The position numbers were made by a program, and so were the translations under genes. 64,000 nucleotides of DNA from Cryptomeria japonica (taxonomy: Eukaryota; Streptophyta; Pinopsida; Cupressales; Cupressaceae), in contig NC_081409.1 of assembly GCF_030272615.1 (NCBI RefSeq), forward strand, positions 243,657,924 to 243,721,923, read 5' to 3'. The notes under the pieces are model-generated. The model had not been told where the DNA came from and searched no databases. It saw only the letters and a program-made list of their open reading frames with translations. This document shows positions 51,231 to 62,889 of this stretch, one piece after another. Position 1 is the first letter of the stretch. Every line of letters starts with the position of its first letter.

Positions 51231-51654
51231 GACCGGTGTATAGCTTTTTCAAGGCTTCATTACAATGTCATTGTTTGTAAGAGATTTTGCTTTGCCACGA
51301 TTGCTATATTGCTGTTTTCAAGACTTTTCACGAGATCGTAAGAGGTCTGTGGTTATAACACAGCTTCATTGTATCTCGTTGAAAAGGAAAATATTGATTT
51401 CCTTAGGGTCAATCAAAGCTAATCGAGCAAATGCAATTAAATAAAGCATAATTGGCCTAGATCAATTAAATATGCAGAGTTGGTAGATGAGAAATTGAAT
51501 AAGATGGAGGATCATATTGAGCTCAATAACTGAAGAGTGGACAGTAAATGGATGAGATTCTGGGATCTGTCTGGTGTTGTACATGGAAATAATGCCTCGT
51601 CATCAGTGAGTTGGCCAGAAGTCTATGCTGGATCTTTGCTTTGTCAGAGGACAA

Positions 51655-51965
51655 GTTCATGGGCTTGGGACAAATTTATATTTGTGGATCTGGCCTTGAC
51701 CTTGAGCTCTAGATTCATCCTGGTAATCAGTGATGTTTTGCTTTGCATGGGTTTGGGACAAATTTATAGTTGTGGATCTGTCCTTTGACCTTGAGCCCTA
51801 GATTCATCCTGGTAATCAGTGATGTTTTGCTTTGCAAATTTGCTTGATATTTGCTCTGCTCTTAAAACATGGGTTTGGGACAAATTTATAGTTGTGGATC
51901 TGTGCTTTGACCTTGAGCCCTAGTATATTCATTCTGGTAATCAGTGATGTTTTGCTTTGCAATTT
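51655..51965. repeat. Three-copy tandem repeat downstream of MDH
   Basis: Units starting near 51658, 51748 and 51868 share GGGTTTGGGACAAATTTATA...GTGATGTTTTGCTTTGCA. The last two also include a TTGCTTGATATTTGCTCT-type extension, so periods are about 90 and 120 bases. Confidence 0.85.
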
Positions 51966-52118
51966 TTCTTGATATTTGTTCTACTCTTTCTAAGTGCTTG
52001 GCAAGTCATAAGTATATAGATTCTTTACTCCTTTAATCGCTCCAAATCAAAGTTTGTCATTATTAATTGCTCTCTCTAATGGACGATTGTTTAATTTGTT
52101 GATTATTGCTTTATGATT

Positions 52119-52665
52119 AGGATGAATACATTGAATGTCTTTAAATACTAAATACTAGCACATGTACATTGAATGTCTTTAAATACTAAATACTAGCACA
52201 TGGCACACCAATGTGTGTTTAGCTGACTTGAGGTAGAAGGGTGAGGGGAACAATCAGGTAATTCTGAATTTTGAATTTTGAATTTTGAATTAAAGGGGGA
52301 CAAGTTCAGGACAATGGATTTGTCCCAAATTGCGATAATGGTCAAATCTAGGTGACAAATGTTCAAAAGGGAGTAAATGCATGGATAAGGTTATTGTACC
52401 AGTGGATAAACATAACCAATTAGGATGAATACATTGAATGTCTTTAAATACTAGCACATGGCACACCAATGTGTGTTTAGCTGACTTGAGGTAGAAGGGT
52501 GAGGGGAACAATCAGGTAATTCTGAATTTTGAATTAAAGGGGGACAAGTTCAGGACAATGGATTTGTCCCAAATTGTGATAATGGTCAAATCTAGGTGAC
52601 AAATGTTCAAAAGGGAGTAAATGCATGGATAAGGTTATTGTACCAGTGGATAAACATAACCAAAT
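52119..52665. repeat. 300-base tandem duplication
   Basis: 52119-52421 and 52422-52665 are near-identical, beginning AGGATGAATACATTGAATG. The first copy carries two extra internal duplications: 'tactaaatactagcacatg' twice and TTTTGAA three times versus one. Confidence 0.9.
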
Positions 52666-52859
52666 AGGATAGCGCTAGATATAATATTACATGCACGTTT
52701 CCTACAAGATTGTGCCATTTATCACTATATATAATTATATATAAGAGTAGAACTTCAAAATAATCAAAATAATTAAAAAGAGCTAAATGGCATGGATATG
52801 CAAAATTCACCATTACAGTTATACGCATGATTTCATCATTACAGTTATACGAATAACCT

Positions 52860-53430
52860 TTTATTGAGATTTTCCTTACGGTGAAATTTATTGATATCCT
52901 CCGGTGTAAAGCAAGTTATTTGATTGGATTTTCTTTATGGTGAAATTCACTGATGTTCTCCGGAGTAAAGCAAGTTATTTGATTGCATTACTCTTGGGCA
53001 TCGGCAAAGATAAACTCCTTTTAAGGCCTCCATCATAAAACCCTACTCTTGGGCATCGGCAAAGATAAACTCCTTTTAAGGCCTCAAAGATAAACTCCTT
53101 TTAAGGCCTCCATCATAAAACCCCTCAATCCATCATTCACCTCTGGATATATACAGCTAATGAGAACCATTTCTTTACAGCTTTACATCCATATAACATA
53201 ATATAAGCTAGCACTAAGATATCCAAACTAAATTCCGATTTTGTAGTTCACTTTATTTTGCTGCACTGGCCGTGGTCGTCTTTAATGTTTGCCGATTTGC
53301 TGCATCACCTTGAGTTCATGGGAGTATGCTGTAAAAGAGGTAAATTTCCAAAGCAGAAGTGCACTTGAGATTTTATTATTTAAAAGGGTAAATTTCCAAA
53401 ACAGAAGTGCACTTGAGATTTTATAATGTT
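52860..53430. repeat. Cluster of three more short tandem duplications
   Basis: A ~65-base unit at 52862-52982 (GGTGAAATT...AAGCAAGTTATTTGATTG), a ~60-base unit at 52986-53115 (CTCTTGGGCATCGGCAAAGA with a partial third copy), and a ~55-base unit at 53338-53425 (GTAAATTTCCAAA...CACTTGAGATTTTAT). No gene from 53430 to the LTR element at 53754. Confidence 0.8.
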
Positions 53431-53753
53431 CCACGGAGTTTATAGGACGGTGAGATGGGGACACGTATTTTCAGTTTGGCTGGGGTTTGACCCCACATTC
53501 GTGGATGGTGGGCTTAAAACATATAATATATAAATATAAATATGCAATAATTTACACAAATTGAAGTATAATTAGAACAAGAAGTTAAAACTTTTATAGA
53601 AACCAATGGCATACAACAAGTGATTAAACTAAGAATTTCAAATGGCAAAGTACAAATCACTAAGCAATGACATGTCAAAGTGTTAGAATTTAAACATTAA
53701 ATATTCATTGTATGGTTAAAAGTGGAACAAAGTTATAAATAGACTTCTTAGTC

Positions 53754-54737
53754 TGTCATGTCCCCATTCAGACCTCTGAGAAGATAGGTAAAACATTGTC
53801 ATACCATACAATGACGATGAAGGAAATCTCATTTAAAGAATGAAATTACGATAATAAAGGAAATCTCATTTAAAGAATGAAATTACGATGAAGGAAATCT
53901 CATTTAAAGAATGAAATTACGATAATAAAGGAAATCTCATTTAAAGAATGAAATTACGATAATAAAGGAAATCTCATTTAAAGAATGAAATTACGATAAG
54001 GTAAATCGACTCCTTATGTGGAAGAAAGATAGAGGTTGATATTTCCTGATATGATGGAGAAATAGATATGCAAAGGGATTGGTGTGAATAGTTAAATAAA
54101 TGGAAGCTATCCTACTGTGGGTAGGAAGAACTATAAAGTAGTAATTATAAATAATCACGTAATTACTAAGGGACACGATTATACGAATAGATACGTCTCT
54201 ATCCTCCAAGGTACACACCAAATGGAATATATGAATATATATATTAGCAATCATTGAACATTGGAGGGGACATAGAACAAGTTTTTATCAAGAAATTCCA
54301 TTTCCAATCTAGGAAAGTATAAATGCAAGGCTAGAGAACGCATATAGAAATAAATCAAAGACATCAGAAATAGCATTGACATTACATTATAGCAGGTGTA
54401 TACTTATACATCATAAACAAACAACGTTTCTACTAATAATTACATCTGCAAGTCATAAGGGGACATTTTCATCTCAGAGTGACTATATATATGTCAAAGA
54501 ATCATCCTCTTCATTTGTATACATATTATGTGTATCAGATATAGATGTTCAGTTCAAGAATCTTAATGCATATCAGCAGACTATCTTACCCACTTTTATA
54601 CTTATATATGAGAAGATATTTGTTCTCAGACTTCTCTTAAAGAGTTTATACTAGAACGCATAACGAGTCCCTACTGAGATCCTTTTTAATTGTCATTAAT
54701 CAGTCGAGAAAAGAGGGTCTCTATTGGGGACATTACA
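53754..54737 (+). repeat. 5' LTR of the non-autonomous element (984 bp)
   Basis: Starts TGTCATGTCCCC, ends GGGGACATTACA. Carries five tandem copies of a ~36-base unit (AGGAAATCTCATTTAAAGAA...) at 53818-54000 where the 3' LTR has one. It lacks a ~160-base block present in the 3' LTR at 57224-57382. Confidence 0.9.
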
Positions 54738-54738
54738 G

Positions 54739-54750
54739 TGGTATCAGAGC
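54739..54750 (+). other. Primer binding site of the non-autonomous element
   Basis: TGGTATCAGAGC, complementary to initiator tRNA-Met, one base after the LTR end. Confidence 0.85.
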
Positions 54751-55895
54751 ATAATCCTGCCAGCCTGTGAAAGAATTAACACTCTAAAGATCAATCATAA
54801 AACCTAACAAAAAGTCTTAACATCCAAAAATAAAGATCAACTACCATCAACGCAGAAAAAGACATCGTAATCTCAAGTCTATATTGAAGAAAAGAAACTA
54901 TTGGTACAAAAATCATACGAAATTATTAGCAAATCAAGAATTCCTACATTGCTTCCATAATTTTGTATAGAGCAACAACAACATCTTCATGACAAGATAG
55001 AAGCATTCTTGCAGAGAGAATTCCTATTGTATACAATGATCTAATACATTGCATTCTTCTAAAAAAGAAAAGAAAAGAGAAAAAGGATATGGAGAGCAGT
55101 TTTGGAGAAAAGACATATGTTGATATACAAAGGAAGTTTAGACATGAAAACTAAGATAAAACTAAATTGAAGAATAAAGATATAAAATGAAGTATGAATT
55201 GTGAAGTAATATGTATGAAATAAAAGAAACAAATCTCATATGCACCAACAGTCTTCTATGAGGAAAAAACATATATGACCATGACAAATTTACAAGAATA
55301 GTATATACAATCAAGGTAGATTTGCATAAATCATTTTATGGAAAAAAATAAAAAAAATGATGAGTTATCTTGTATACACAAGCAAATTTGTAAAAGGGCT
55401 ATATAATAGAGGATCCTTCAAAGGCAAAATTTGTGAAAGAATAGAGTAGATATGTGAAAGCTTTCCGAAGATTCTATGGTGAGAGTCATGAATAGTTTTT
55501 TAGTAAGACCTATGAAAGAATTTTGAGTAGACTGGAAGAAACAAAGAATGCAGAGAAGAAATGAAAATGAAAGCTCATTTGTGAAGAATCTATTTTACTC
55601 TAATCTGAAGGTTCGGTGGAGTAGCAGCAATTAATAACATTGAGGCATAATTTTCAAGTATACAACCTAGAGAAATTTATCAATATAAGTTATATCCTTT
55701 GAACTATTCTTTAAATTTTAAGTTAAATAGATAAATGATATGTAGTTAGTTCTAATAAAACTATGTTTATTAATATATTACAACTCTCACTTTAAGTTAA
55801 AATTGTTGCTTCAGGATTAAGTTAAAGCAAATCCCTAAGGGGGCATTGTAAGGAGGTAAGCAATGTGCTTACAACAACCAAGAAATAAGGAAGAG

Positions 55896-56610
55896 AGAAT
55901 GGAGGTTAAGCTAAGGGCCGCCAAGTAGATGCTTGGTGTAGGAATGACTCAATTAAGACCCCTTCCTTCCCAAATGATAGAAAGAGGAAAGTTAGGATGT
56001 GGAAGGCTAACTTGAGCCGCCAAGTAGAGCAAGTAAGTCTCTTAGGATTGGTGTAGAAATGACTCAAAATGGACTTCCCAACTTTCCAAAAGAAGAGGAT
56101 GAGAATGGCACAAAGGCTAACCTAAGCCGCCAAGCAGAGCAAGTCTCTTAGGCTTGGTGTAGAAATGGCTCATGGGAAGTACCCATTCCTTCCAAGCATA
56201 AAGAAATGTAGGGGAATTACGACACAAAGAAGGCAGTGCCTCTCAAGATGTGCAGCTCGACTCGAGGAAGTCAGCACCCTAAGTAAGAATAAGGGCTCAA
56301 GGAAACCAAAGATGGGCAGCTTGACTCAAGGAAGTCAACACCCAAAAATAAGAATAAGGGCTCAAGGAAGCCAAACGTGGGCATCTTGGCTCAAGGAAGT
56401 CAACACCCCTAGTAAGAAGGATGACTCAAAGGAAGTCAATCCATTTCAATTAGACAAAGATGGCTCAAGGAAGCCAGTCTCTCAAGATTGTATAGAGATT
56501 GCTCAAGGAAGCCAATCTCCCGCATGTGGACAAGATGGCTCAAGGAAGCCAATCCCTCTTAAGTTGGGCAATGACTCAAGGGAGATAACCCCTCTAAGTT
56601 CCAATAAATG
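55896..56610 (+). repeat. Internal repeat region of the non-autonomous element
   Basis: Three copies of a ~105-110 base unit (near 55900, 56005 and 56112) contain AGCCGCCAAG(T/C)AGA...CTTGGTGTAGAAATG. They are followed by eight or so copies of GGCTCAAGGAAGCCAA-like units between 56230 and 56585 at uneven spacing. An open frame, 56165-56623 (152 codons), runs across the second array and reads repeated GSRKP/QGSQ; I regard it as a by-product. Confidence 0.8.
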
Positions 56611-56750
56611 CAATAGAAACTAAGTAGCAATTTTTCTAACATTTATCATTACTTTGATTTATATGATTATATGTCTAACACTACTAATCTAAGTGCAGGT
56701 TCATCAAAGAAAGAAGACAAGAAAGAATTGTTTGAGGACAAGAAAATTCA

Positions 56751-56760
56751 AGAGGGGGAG
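56751..56760 (+). other. Polypurine tract of the non-autonomous element
   Basis: AGAGGGGGAG two bases before the 3' LTR. Confidence 0.75.
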
Positions 56761-56762
56761 AC

Positions 56763-57770
56763 TGTCATGTCCCCATTCAGACCTTTGAGAAGATAGGTAA
56801 AACATTGTCATACCATACAATGACGATAAAGGAAATCTCATTTAAAGAATGAAATTACGATAAGGTAAATCGACTCCTTATGCAGAAGAAAGATAGAGGT
56901 TGATATTTCCTAATACGATGGAGAAATAGATACGCAAAGGGATTGGTGTGAATAGTTAAATAAATGGAAGCTATGGTACTGTGGGTACGAAGAACTATAA
57001 AGTAGTAATTAAAAATTATCACGTAATTACTAAGGGCCACGATTATACGAATAGATATGTCTCTATCCTCCGAGGGACACACCAGATGGAATATATGAAT
57101 ATATATATTAGCAATCATTGAACATTGGAGGGGACATCAAATAGGTTTTTATCAAGAAATTCCATTTCCAGTCTAGGGAAGTATAAATGCAAGGCTAGAG
57201 AATGCATATAGAAATAAATCAAAGATAGAGATTAAGAGAACAACAGAATCGGGAGTTGTTCTCCCTTCGTCTGGTGTGATCGGTTCTCTCTTTAGGGGCA
57301 AATATGGAAGACACATTATCGGGGCATAGTGAACAGTCAATAATTAGAGAAGACACCAAACCTACAGGATATTTATCGCCATATCAGAAATAGCACTGAC
57401 ATTACATTATAGCAGGTGTATACTTATACATCATAAACAAACAATGTATCACCGCAGAAGGGATACTAATAATTACATCTGCAAGTCATAAGGGGGCATT
57501 TTCATCTCAGAGTGACTATATATATTTCAAAGAATCGTCCTCTTCATTTGTATACATATTATGTGTATCAGATATAGATGTTCAGTTCAAGAATCTTAAT
57601 GCATATCAGCAGACTATCTTACCCAATTTTATACCTATATATGAGAAGATATTTGTTCTCAGACTTCTCTTAAAGAGTTTATACTAGAACGCATAACGAG
57701 TCCCTACTGAGATCCTTTTTAATTGTCATTAATCAGTCGAGAAAAGAGGATCTCTACTGGGGACATTACA
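56763..57770 (+). repeat. 3' LTR of the non-autonomous element (1008 bp)
   Basis: Matches the 5' LTR except for a single copy of the 36-base unit and an extra block at 57224-57382 that begins GATAGAGATTAAGAGAACAA. Ends GGGGACATTACA. Confidence 0.9.
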
Positions 57771-58828
57771 CTATGACTATAAAAAAAGAGTTAAAATCAT
57801 CAATTAAATTGCCTTTGGTTTTGGTTTTTAATGGTAAAGATTGTCAATGGGTTTTATTGACACAATGTATTGTAAATTGTAGTTAAAAAACCCAATGCAT
57901 TGTAAATTGTAGTCAATTTTTTCCATCTCGGTAAGCTCACTCTATAATGCAGGAAATTATAGGTTGATTATTCCTCTAAATAGGAAAAGTACTAACAATC
58001 TTTAAAAAATAAAAAAAAAGTTGAATTACAAGCATTCATAGCAAGGGAGTTGCATATTTGTGTACTATCTAATAGCATCTTCCTTGATAATGGTGAATCT
58101 ATCCTATCTAACCTCACATGTATTGGGCTCACCTCTAAGCTTTACAAATTCAATCAAATTAATAGTGTGAATGCTTTCTTTGTTGTATACTTGTGATTGT
58201 CTTCATGAATCCTTTATTTACATATATACCCTTTTCATTAGATACTCTTCTAGGTTTCAACATGTACCAAAACACATAGCACTTGATATTAATCATATTT
58301 GGTGTCATGCAATGTGGTGTTCATCTTATTTTACTTCTTTTGAATAGTGGATTAAAATATAATCTCTCCTTTGGTCATAAAATGCTAGTGTAAGATCCTT
58401 TTGATGGACATTAGCCTTAATATGATCGATCATGTTGTTATAAGATTTGTAAATGCTTTTAAGATTAGGAGAATCTACCTTGCATATCTAATGACATTTG
58501 CAACAAGGAACACAATGGCCGACACATATTTGATATTGCTCCATCAATCATTATTTGATACAAATGGTTGTCTTAACTCCTTGAATAGGTGATAAGCTTT
58601 TCCAATAAAAATTAGCTTATTTTTTTTGATCTCAATTCTTAATTTCTTATGATTGATTGATTCATGCAGGAACTCTACCAAATCCCTGAATCCTCAATCA
58701 AAGCTTTCACATAAACACTTTGGTCACATGCAAGGTAACACTTGTTTATCTTTCAAATATTGACAATTGACATTATTTACCTTTGAAACCTTAGGTGCTT
58801 CTAGCTAACCATGAATACAAAATGAAAC
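57771..58828. other. Unassigned spacer
   Basis: No supportable gene. A 25-base motif with CAATG(T/C)ATTGTAAATTGTAGT is repeated near 57860-57915. A 63-codon frame at 58401-58592 shows no domain. The segment ends at the Gypsy-2 LTR; GAAAC (58824-58828) would be its left target duplication. Confidence 0.4.
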
Positions 58829-61507
58829 TGTAATACCCTAAAAATGGTCATCTAAACCATGGGCCCCTAATCTTGACAACATCACCAAGGTCCTAACCAA
58901 AGGCAATTAAATAAATCTTGAGCACACAATTAATTCTTTAATCATCAAATGTCAGATGACAAATTAATCACTCAATATTAATTAAATATTTATTTAATTA
59001 ATTAAATCATTCCAAGTAAATCATTTTTTAAAACAATTATCTTATTTATTTTCTTAAATATCCTAGCATATTTAATTAAATAAATCAATTTGCCATCGAA
59101 TCTTCAAAAAAGGAATTAATTGACCAAGAAAGAATTAAAAATTGAGAAAAGAAATCAATTGGAGATAATCTTGAAAGACAAATTAAAAATTGATAATGTA
59201 GTCACATAAATCTGTCCACTTAATTAAAATGAATATTTAATATTTATTTGATTATTTAACCATCAATCAATAATTAATTAAATTAATATATTTAATTAAT
59301 TCATCTTAAGTCTCTTCTCCTATTAATTAAATAAATTATTCAATTTATTTGATTTAATTCACTTAACCAAATTCAGACCATTAATTAAATAAATAAATCA
59401 TATTTATTTAATTAAATTTTCTCTCACATTTAAATAAATTAATATTTATTTAAATTCCCCCAAAATCCCACCTCTCACATTTAAATAAATTAACATTTAT
59501 TTAAATCACCTTTATCCTCTACCCACTTGTATTTTCCTACAAATGCAAGTTGCACAACTATTTTAAATAAATCATTGATTTAAATCACCTTTATCCTCCA
59601 CCCACTTGCATTTTCCTACAAATGCAAGTTGCACAACTATTTTAAATAAATTATTTATTTAAAATCCTATTTATCCTCACCCACTTGAAACCTTTAATGG
59701 TTTCCCTTAAAGTCTTCAAACTTAATGGCTTTAAAGTCTTCAAACTTGATGGCTTCCTTCTATAGTCTTCTTAAGACTTTAATGGTTTCCCTCAAAGTCT
59801 TCAAGCATTTCAATGCTTTATCTTTCTTTTTCTCATTTAAATAAATTAATATTTATTTGAATATTTATCCAAATGCAAATTACACCATTTAATTGAAATA
59901 AATGATTTTATTTTAATTGAAAATACCAAAATTCCTCCCACTTGCATTTTCCTACAAAATCCACTTGCGTGCCTAAACCCCTTCTAGATTCTTCTAAACC
60001 CTTCCTAATTAACCTAATCCATCCTCTAAATATTGTCACATTCCTAAGCAAATTGGAGTCACTTCTCAAAGACTCCAAAGTCTTTGAAAAGCAATTAATG
60101 CTCTGTGTGTTCAACAAATTAACCTCTAAAGTCTTCCAAACCACTTATGGCTCTTACATGACCATTAATGGTTAATTCCATTTGCACCCATGGTTAAGTA
60201 CTTTGACCCCTAACTTAACCCTCATGTAACCCATGTGTCTCTTCAAAGCATTTATTTCTTTGACTAGGGTAACCATCATGTCCCCTCAAGCATTTAATGC
60301 TCCTTATCTCTCCTCTCAAGCCTCCTCATGGTGACACTTGTCAACATGGCATTGGGTTGAAAGTCTCACATGGATTGAATATCTTTCAATCCTAACCCTT
60401 GTTAAGATTACTCAATCTTAACCCTTCATTTCCCCATTTCTTCTATAAATAGAACCCTTCTCCTCAAGCAAAAGAGAAGCATTAGAGTATTGTTGTTATA
60501 CTGGTATTAGCATAGAGCTTTTTCATAGCATCACTATCTACTCTTGCATAGCATTTGTTTATCATATTCAACCATCTTGAATCTCCATATGGCATCCATG
60601 GCTAGTGCTAAAAGCTGAGAGCTACATTCATGAGGAACTTGGAGAGGGGAGAAACAAGGGAGAAGCATCAAAAGGCATCATGGAAGCATCTTAGGGAGGC
60701 TCTTCTCCTTTCTTTTATTTTGTTAAACTTCTTTCATGCTTTTTGAAATCTCTTTTGATATGTTTGGAATGGTTTTTAATTCTTTGTTTTGTTTTTATGG
60801 TTGAAACTAACTTATTAACATTGAACTTTGTTGTTGCTTTGTCCCCATTTCCATGACATCAGATAAATAATCTCAAAGAAAGCAATTAAAACAATTAAAT
60901 ATTAAAATTGAATGAAATAGAGAATAAATCAGTTTTTTTTATTTTATCTTAATTTTAGTTCAATTTCCTTTAAAACTGAGAAAAACATCCAATCACATCA
61001 ATTCACCTAGATTGTGCTTCCTCTTGGAAAATCTTGACCGCTCATCATCATTTGATCTCAGCCTTTGGTTTCTTTCTGAATTTTCTATAAATTTAGGCTC
61101 TCATCTCTCATTCAAAGATCCTGGAGAATATATTGTTATTATGTTGTTTTTGCTCTAGGTTCATTGAAAATTTGCATTGAGATATTGCATATTAGTTATT
61201 TCATATTTTTAAAATCATTTAGCTTAAATATTCATATATTGCTTAAATCACGTTAGATTAATCTTGCATCCATTTAGCTCATATTCATGCTCATATAGAT
61301 TTAAAAATCCTTCGTTTAGGTGTTGTCTAGTCATTGGATAGTTTAGCAATCTGAGAGAAATCTAAACTCGCATCTACTAGAAGGCAATGGGTCGCTTTGT
61401 AATGGTTTATTATTCATTGATTATTGATTTACTAACCATACATGTAATGACTTTATTGAAGTGTTGTGTCTTGTAGATACAGATTCTTATTCCACTTTTC
61501 ACACACA
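58829..61507 (+). repeat. Gypsy-2 5' LTR (about 2.7 kb)
   Basis: Starts TGTAATACCCTAAAAATGG, ends near CACACACA; the right edge could be off by a few bases. TATAAAT at 60444-60450 is the likely promoter. Contains a ~100-base tandem duplication near 59505-59650 (CACCTTTATCCTC...GTTGCACAACTATTTTAAAT) and AAAGTCTTCAA-type repeats at 59700-59810, similar in style to the long Gypsy-1 LTR. Confidence 0.8.
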
Positions 61508-61513
61508 TATTTT

Positions 61514-61531
61514 TGGCGCCCACCGTGGGGC
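61514..61531 (+). other. Gypsy-2 primer binding site
   Basis: TGGCGCCCACCGTGGGGC, one base different from the Gypsy-1 site. Confidence 0.75.
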
Positions 61532-62788
61532 TGTGTAATATATCCGGCATACCTGTATATCATCGGCTGCCCAGGCTACTATCATCTACTATAGGCCGAC
61601 AAACTGGGAGGTGCTCCCAAGCCCAAACCTGTAAAATATATACACCCGCAGCCATACTCCTGCCATCTCTATACACAATCTCATGCATCTCTCGATACAT
61701 GTGAGCCAGTATACAAGAACCCCAGCCAAGCCTCTGAGGGGTCTCCATCAATCTTATCAGCATCTTGCCCCATCCACACTAGAAACCCTGCTGCCCTCTA
61801 TTTGGCATCAGAAAACAACCAATGAAGCCTGCTAGAACACACGGCAGCAGAAACTCCTCGTTGTATCTGCTCATCAATATGTCCCAACTGATGGAACGAG
61901 TCAAAATGTCCAAATCCCTGAATACATGCCTAACCGCCTGTAATCCAAGTAACAGTGCAGTATCATAATCCACCATATCCCCAGCAAAAGGGATACGGAG
62001 GATCTTGTGCACATCCTTGGGAGTAATGGTCATCTCCCCCACTGGCAAATGAAACATGTTATGATCTGAGTGAAAATGCTCAACCAATGTTGTGAGCATA
62101 CCGTGATTAACACAGATATCTAGTAAACCAAGAAGATGAGTCAAACCACATAAATCAACCTGAGCCTGCTCAACCTCAAATAAATGTCGCACTAATGCCA
62201 TGGTGGGAGGATATACGCATCTGAAAAGCACAGGAGGTAGTCGAACCTGCAAAAAACCCAACAATGGAGTATCAGAATACATTCCAAATAAGCCTACAAA
62301 CGAAGTACAACATCACGCAAATCCAACTAGGTTAAGTGCAAAATCAAATTTTCAAGTTTAGACCTTCAAAAATGTTCACTGTTTCCCGAACGACAAAACA
62401 CAAAAGAGAAGCATCTCGTACGAGTCAGGAATGGATTTCGTATGATAAAATATTCCCAAACGACAAATTATAAGACCCCACATGACAAAATGGTCTTTTT
62501 ACAGACATGTCGTACGATACGAGGGTAGAGTCTAAACGACAATTCTAGTGACCTTAAATGACAAAAGAAAATTTAACAGTTACTCGTACGAGACAGAATC
62601 CTGTCTCGCATGATAAAACGTAAAACCCGACCCCAAACATGCCAAAAACTTGAAAAATGAACCAAAAAAATTCAAAATTGAAAACATAAAGAGGCTTAAG
62701 ATCGATCACTTACCGCAGGCTCATAGTTTCGAGGTTGATTATGATGTCTCTGGCGCTCAAATCGATGCTAATGAGTAGGGACCACCAT
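61532..62788 (-). pseudogene. Gypsy-2 antisense gene: two-exon plant mobile domain protein, 3' truncated
   Basis: Exon 1 is 62788-62714 (25 codons, MVVPTH*HRFERQRHH...), one in-frame TAG, phase-0 GTAAGTG donor. Exon 2 starts at 62246 after TTTTTTGCAG and stays in phase. The PMD is clear: VGEMTITPKDVHKILRIPFA, VLAGFIGCFLMPNRGQQGF, TAG at 61779-61781, then GVYILQVWAWEHLPVCRPIV. Reading ends near 61532 at the junction with the PBS, so the C-terminal part seen in Gypsy-1 (acidic region, coiled coil) is missing. It aligns to the Gypsy-1 protein throughout but with many substitutions, so the two are old relatives. Confidence 0.8.
62247..62713 (-). other. Intron of the Gypsy-2 PMD gene, with CGTACGA/AACGACA motif array
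   Basis: 467-base GT...AG intron at the same position and phase as in Gypsy-1. Between 62388 and 62625 it holds repeated short motifs such as CTCGTACGAG, TCGTACGATACGAG, TCGTATGATAAAA, AAACGACAA and AATGACAAAA, spaced about 20-40 bases. The motif differs from TAGCGCAT but its placement and irregular spacing are alike. Confidence 0.65.
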
Positions 62789-62863
62789 TTTCTTCGAAGA
62801 AGACTTTTTTGAATTTTTAAACTTGGAGGGTTAAAATGATTTGAAAATGACACTTTCGTCCCA

Positions 62864-62869
62864 TATATA
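62864..62869 (-). promoter_or_regulatory. Probable TATA box of the Gypsy-2 PMD gene
   Basis: TATATA, 76 bases upstream of ATG 62788, next to AAAACCCTAATTT (62873-62885). Confidence 0.5.
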
Positions 62870-62889
62870 GCCAAAACCCTAATTTTTCA

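Larger units (their letters stand above)
53754..57770 (+). mobile_element. Non-autonomous LTR retrotransposon (4.0 kb)
   Basis: Two LTRs (53754-54737 and 56763-57770), a Met-tRNA primer binding site and a polypurine tract enclose 2.0 kb of internal DNA with no gag, pol or other domain. It fits the class of large non-autonomous LTR elements that depend on a partner. The flanking 5-mers (TAGTC left, CTATG right) do not match, so no target duplication is visible. Internal DNA from 54751 to 55890 is A-rich with no feature; 55890-56610 is repetitive. Confidence 0.85.

Noticed and set aside
56165-56623. 152-codon ORF in the non-autonomous element
   Set aside because: It tracks the GGCTCAAGGAAGCCAA repeats, and composition follows the repeat. 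No codon signal or domain.
53749-57775. Target site duplication for the non-autonomous LTR element
   Set aside because: Left TAGTC and right CTATG do not match; any similarity needs gaps.
58401-58592. 63-codon ORF in the spacer before Gypsy-2
   Set aside because: No domain, no conserved context, and length expected by chance.
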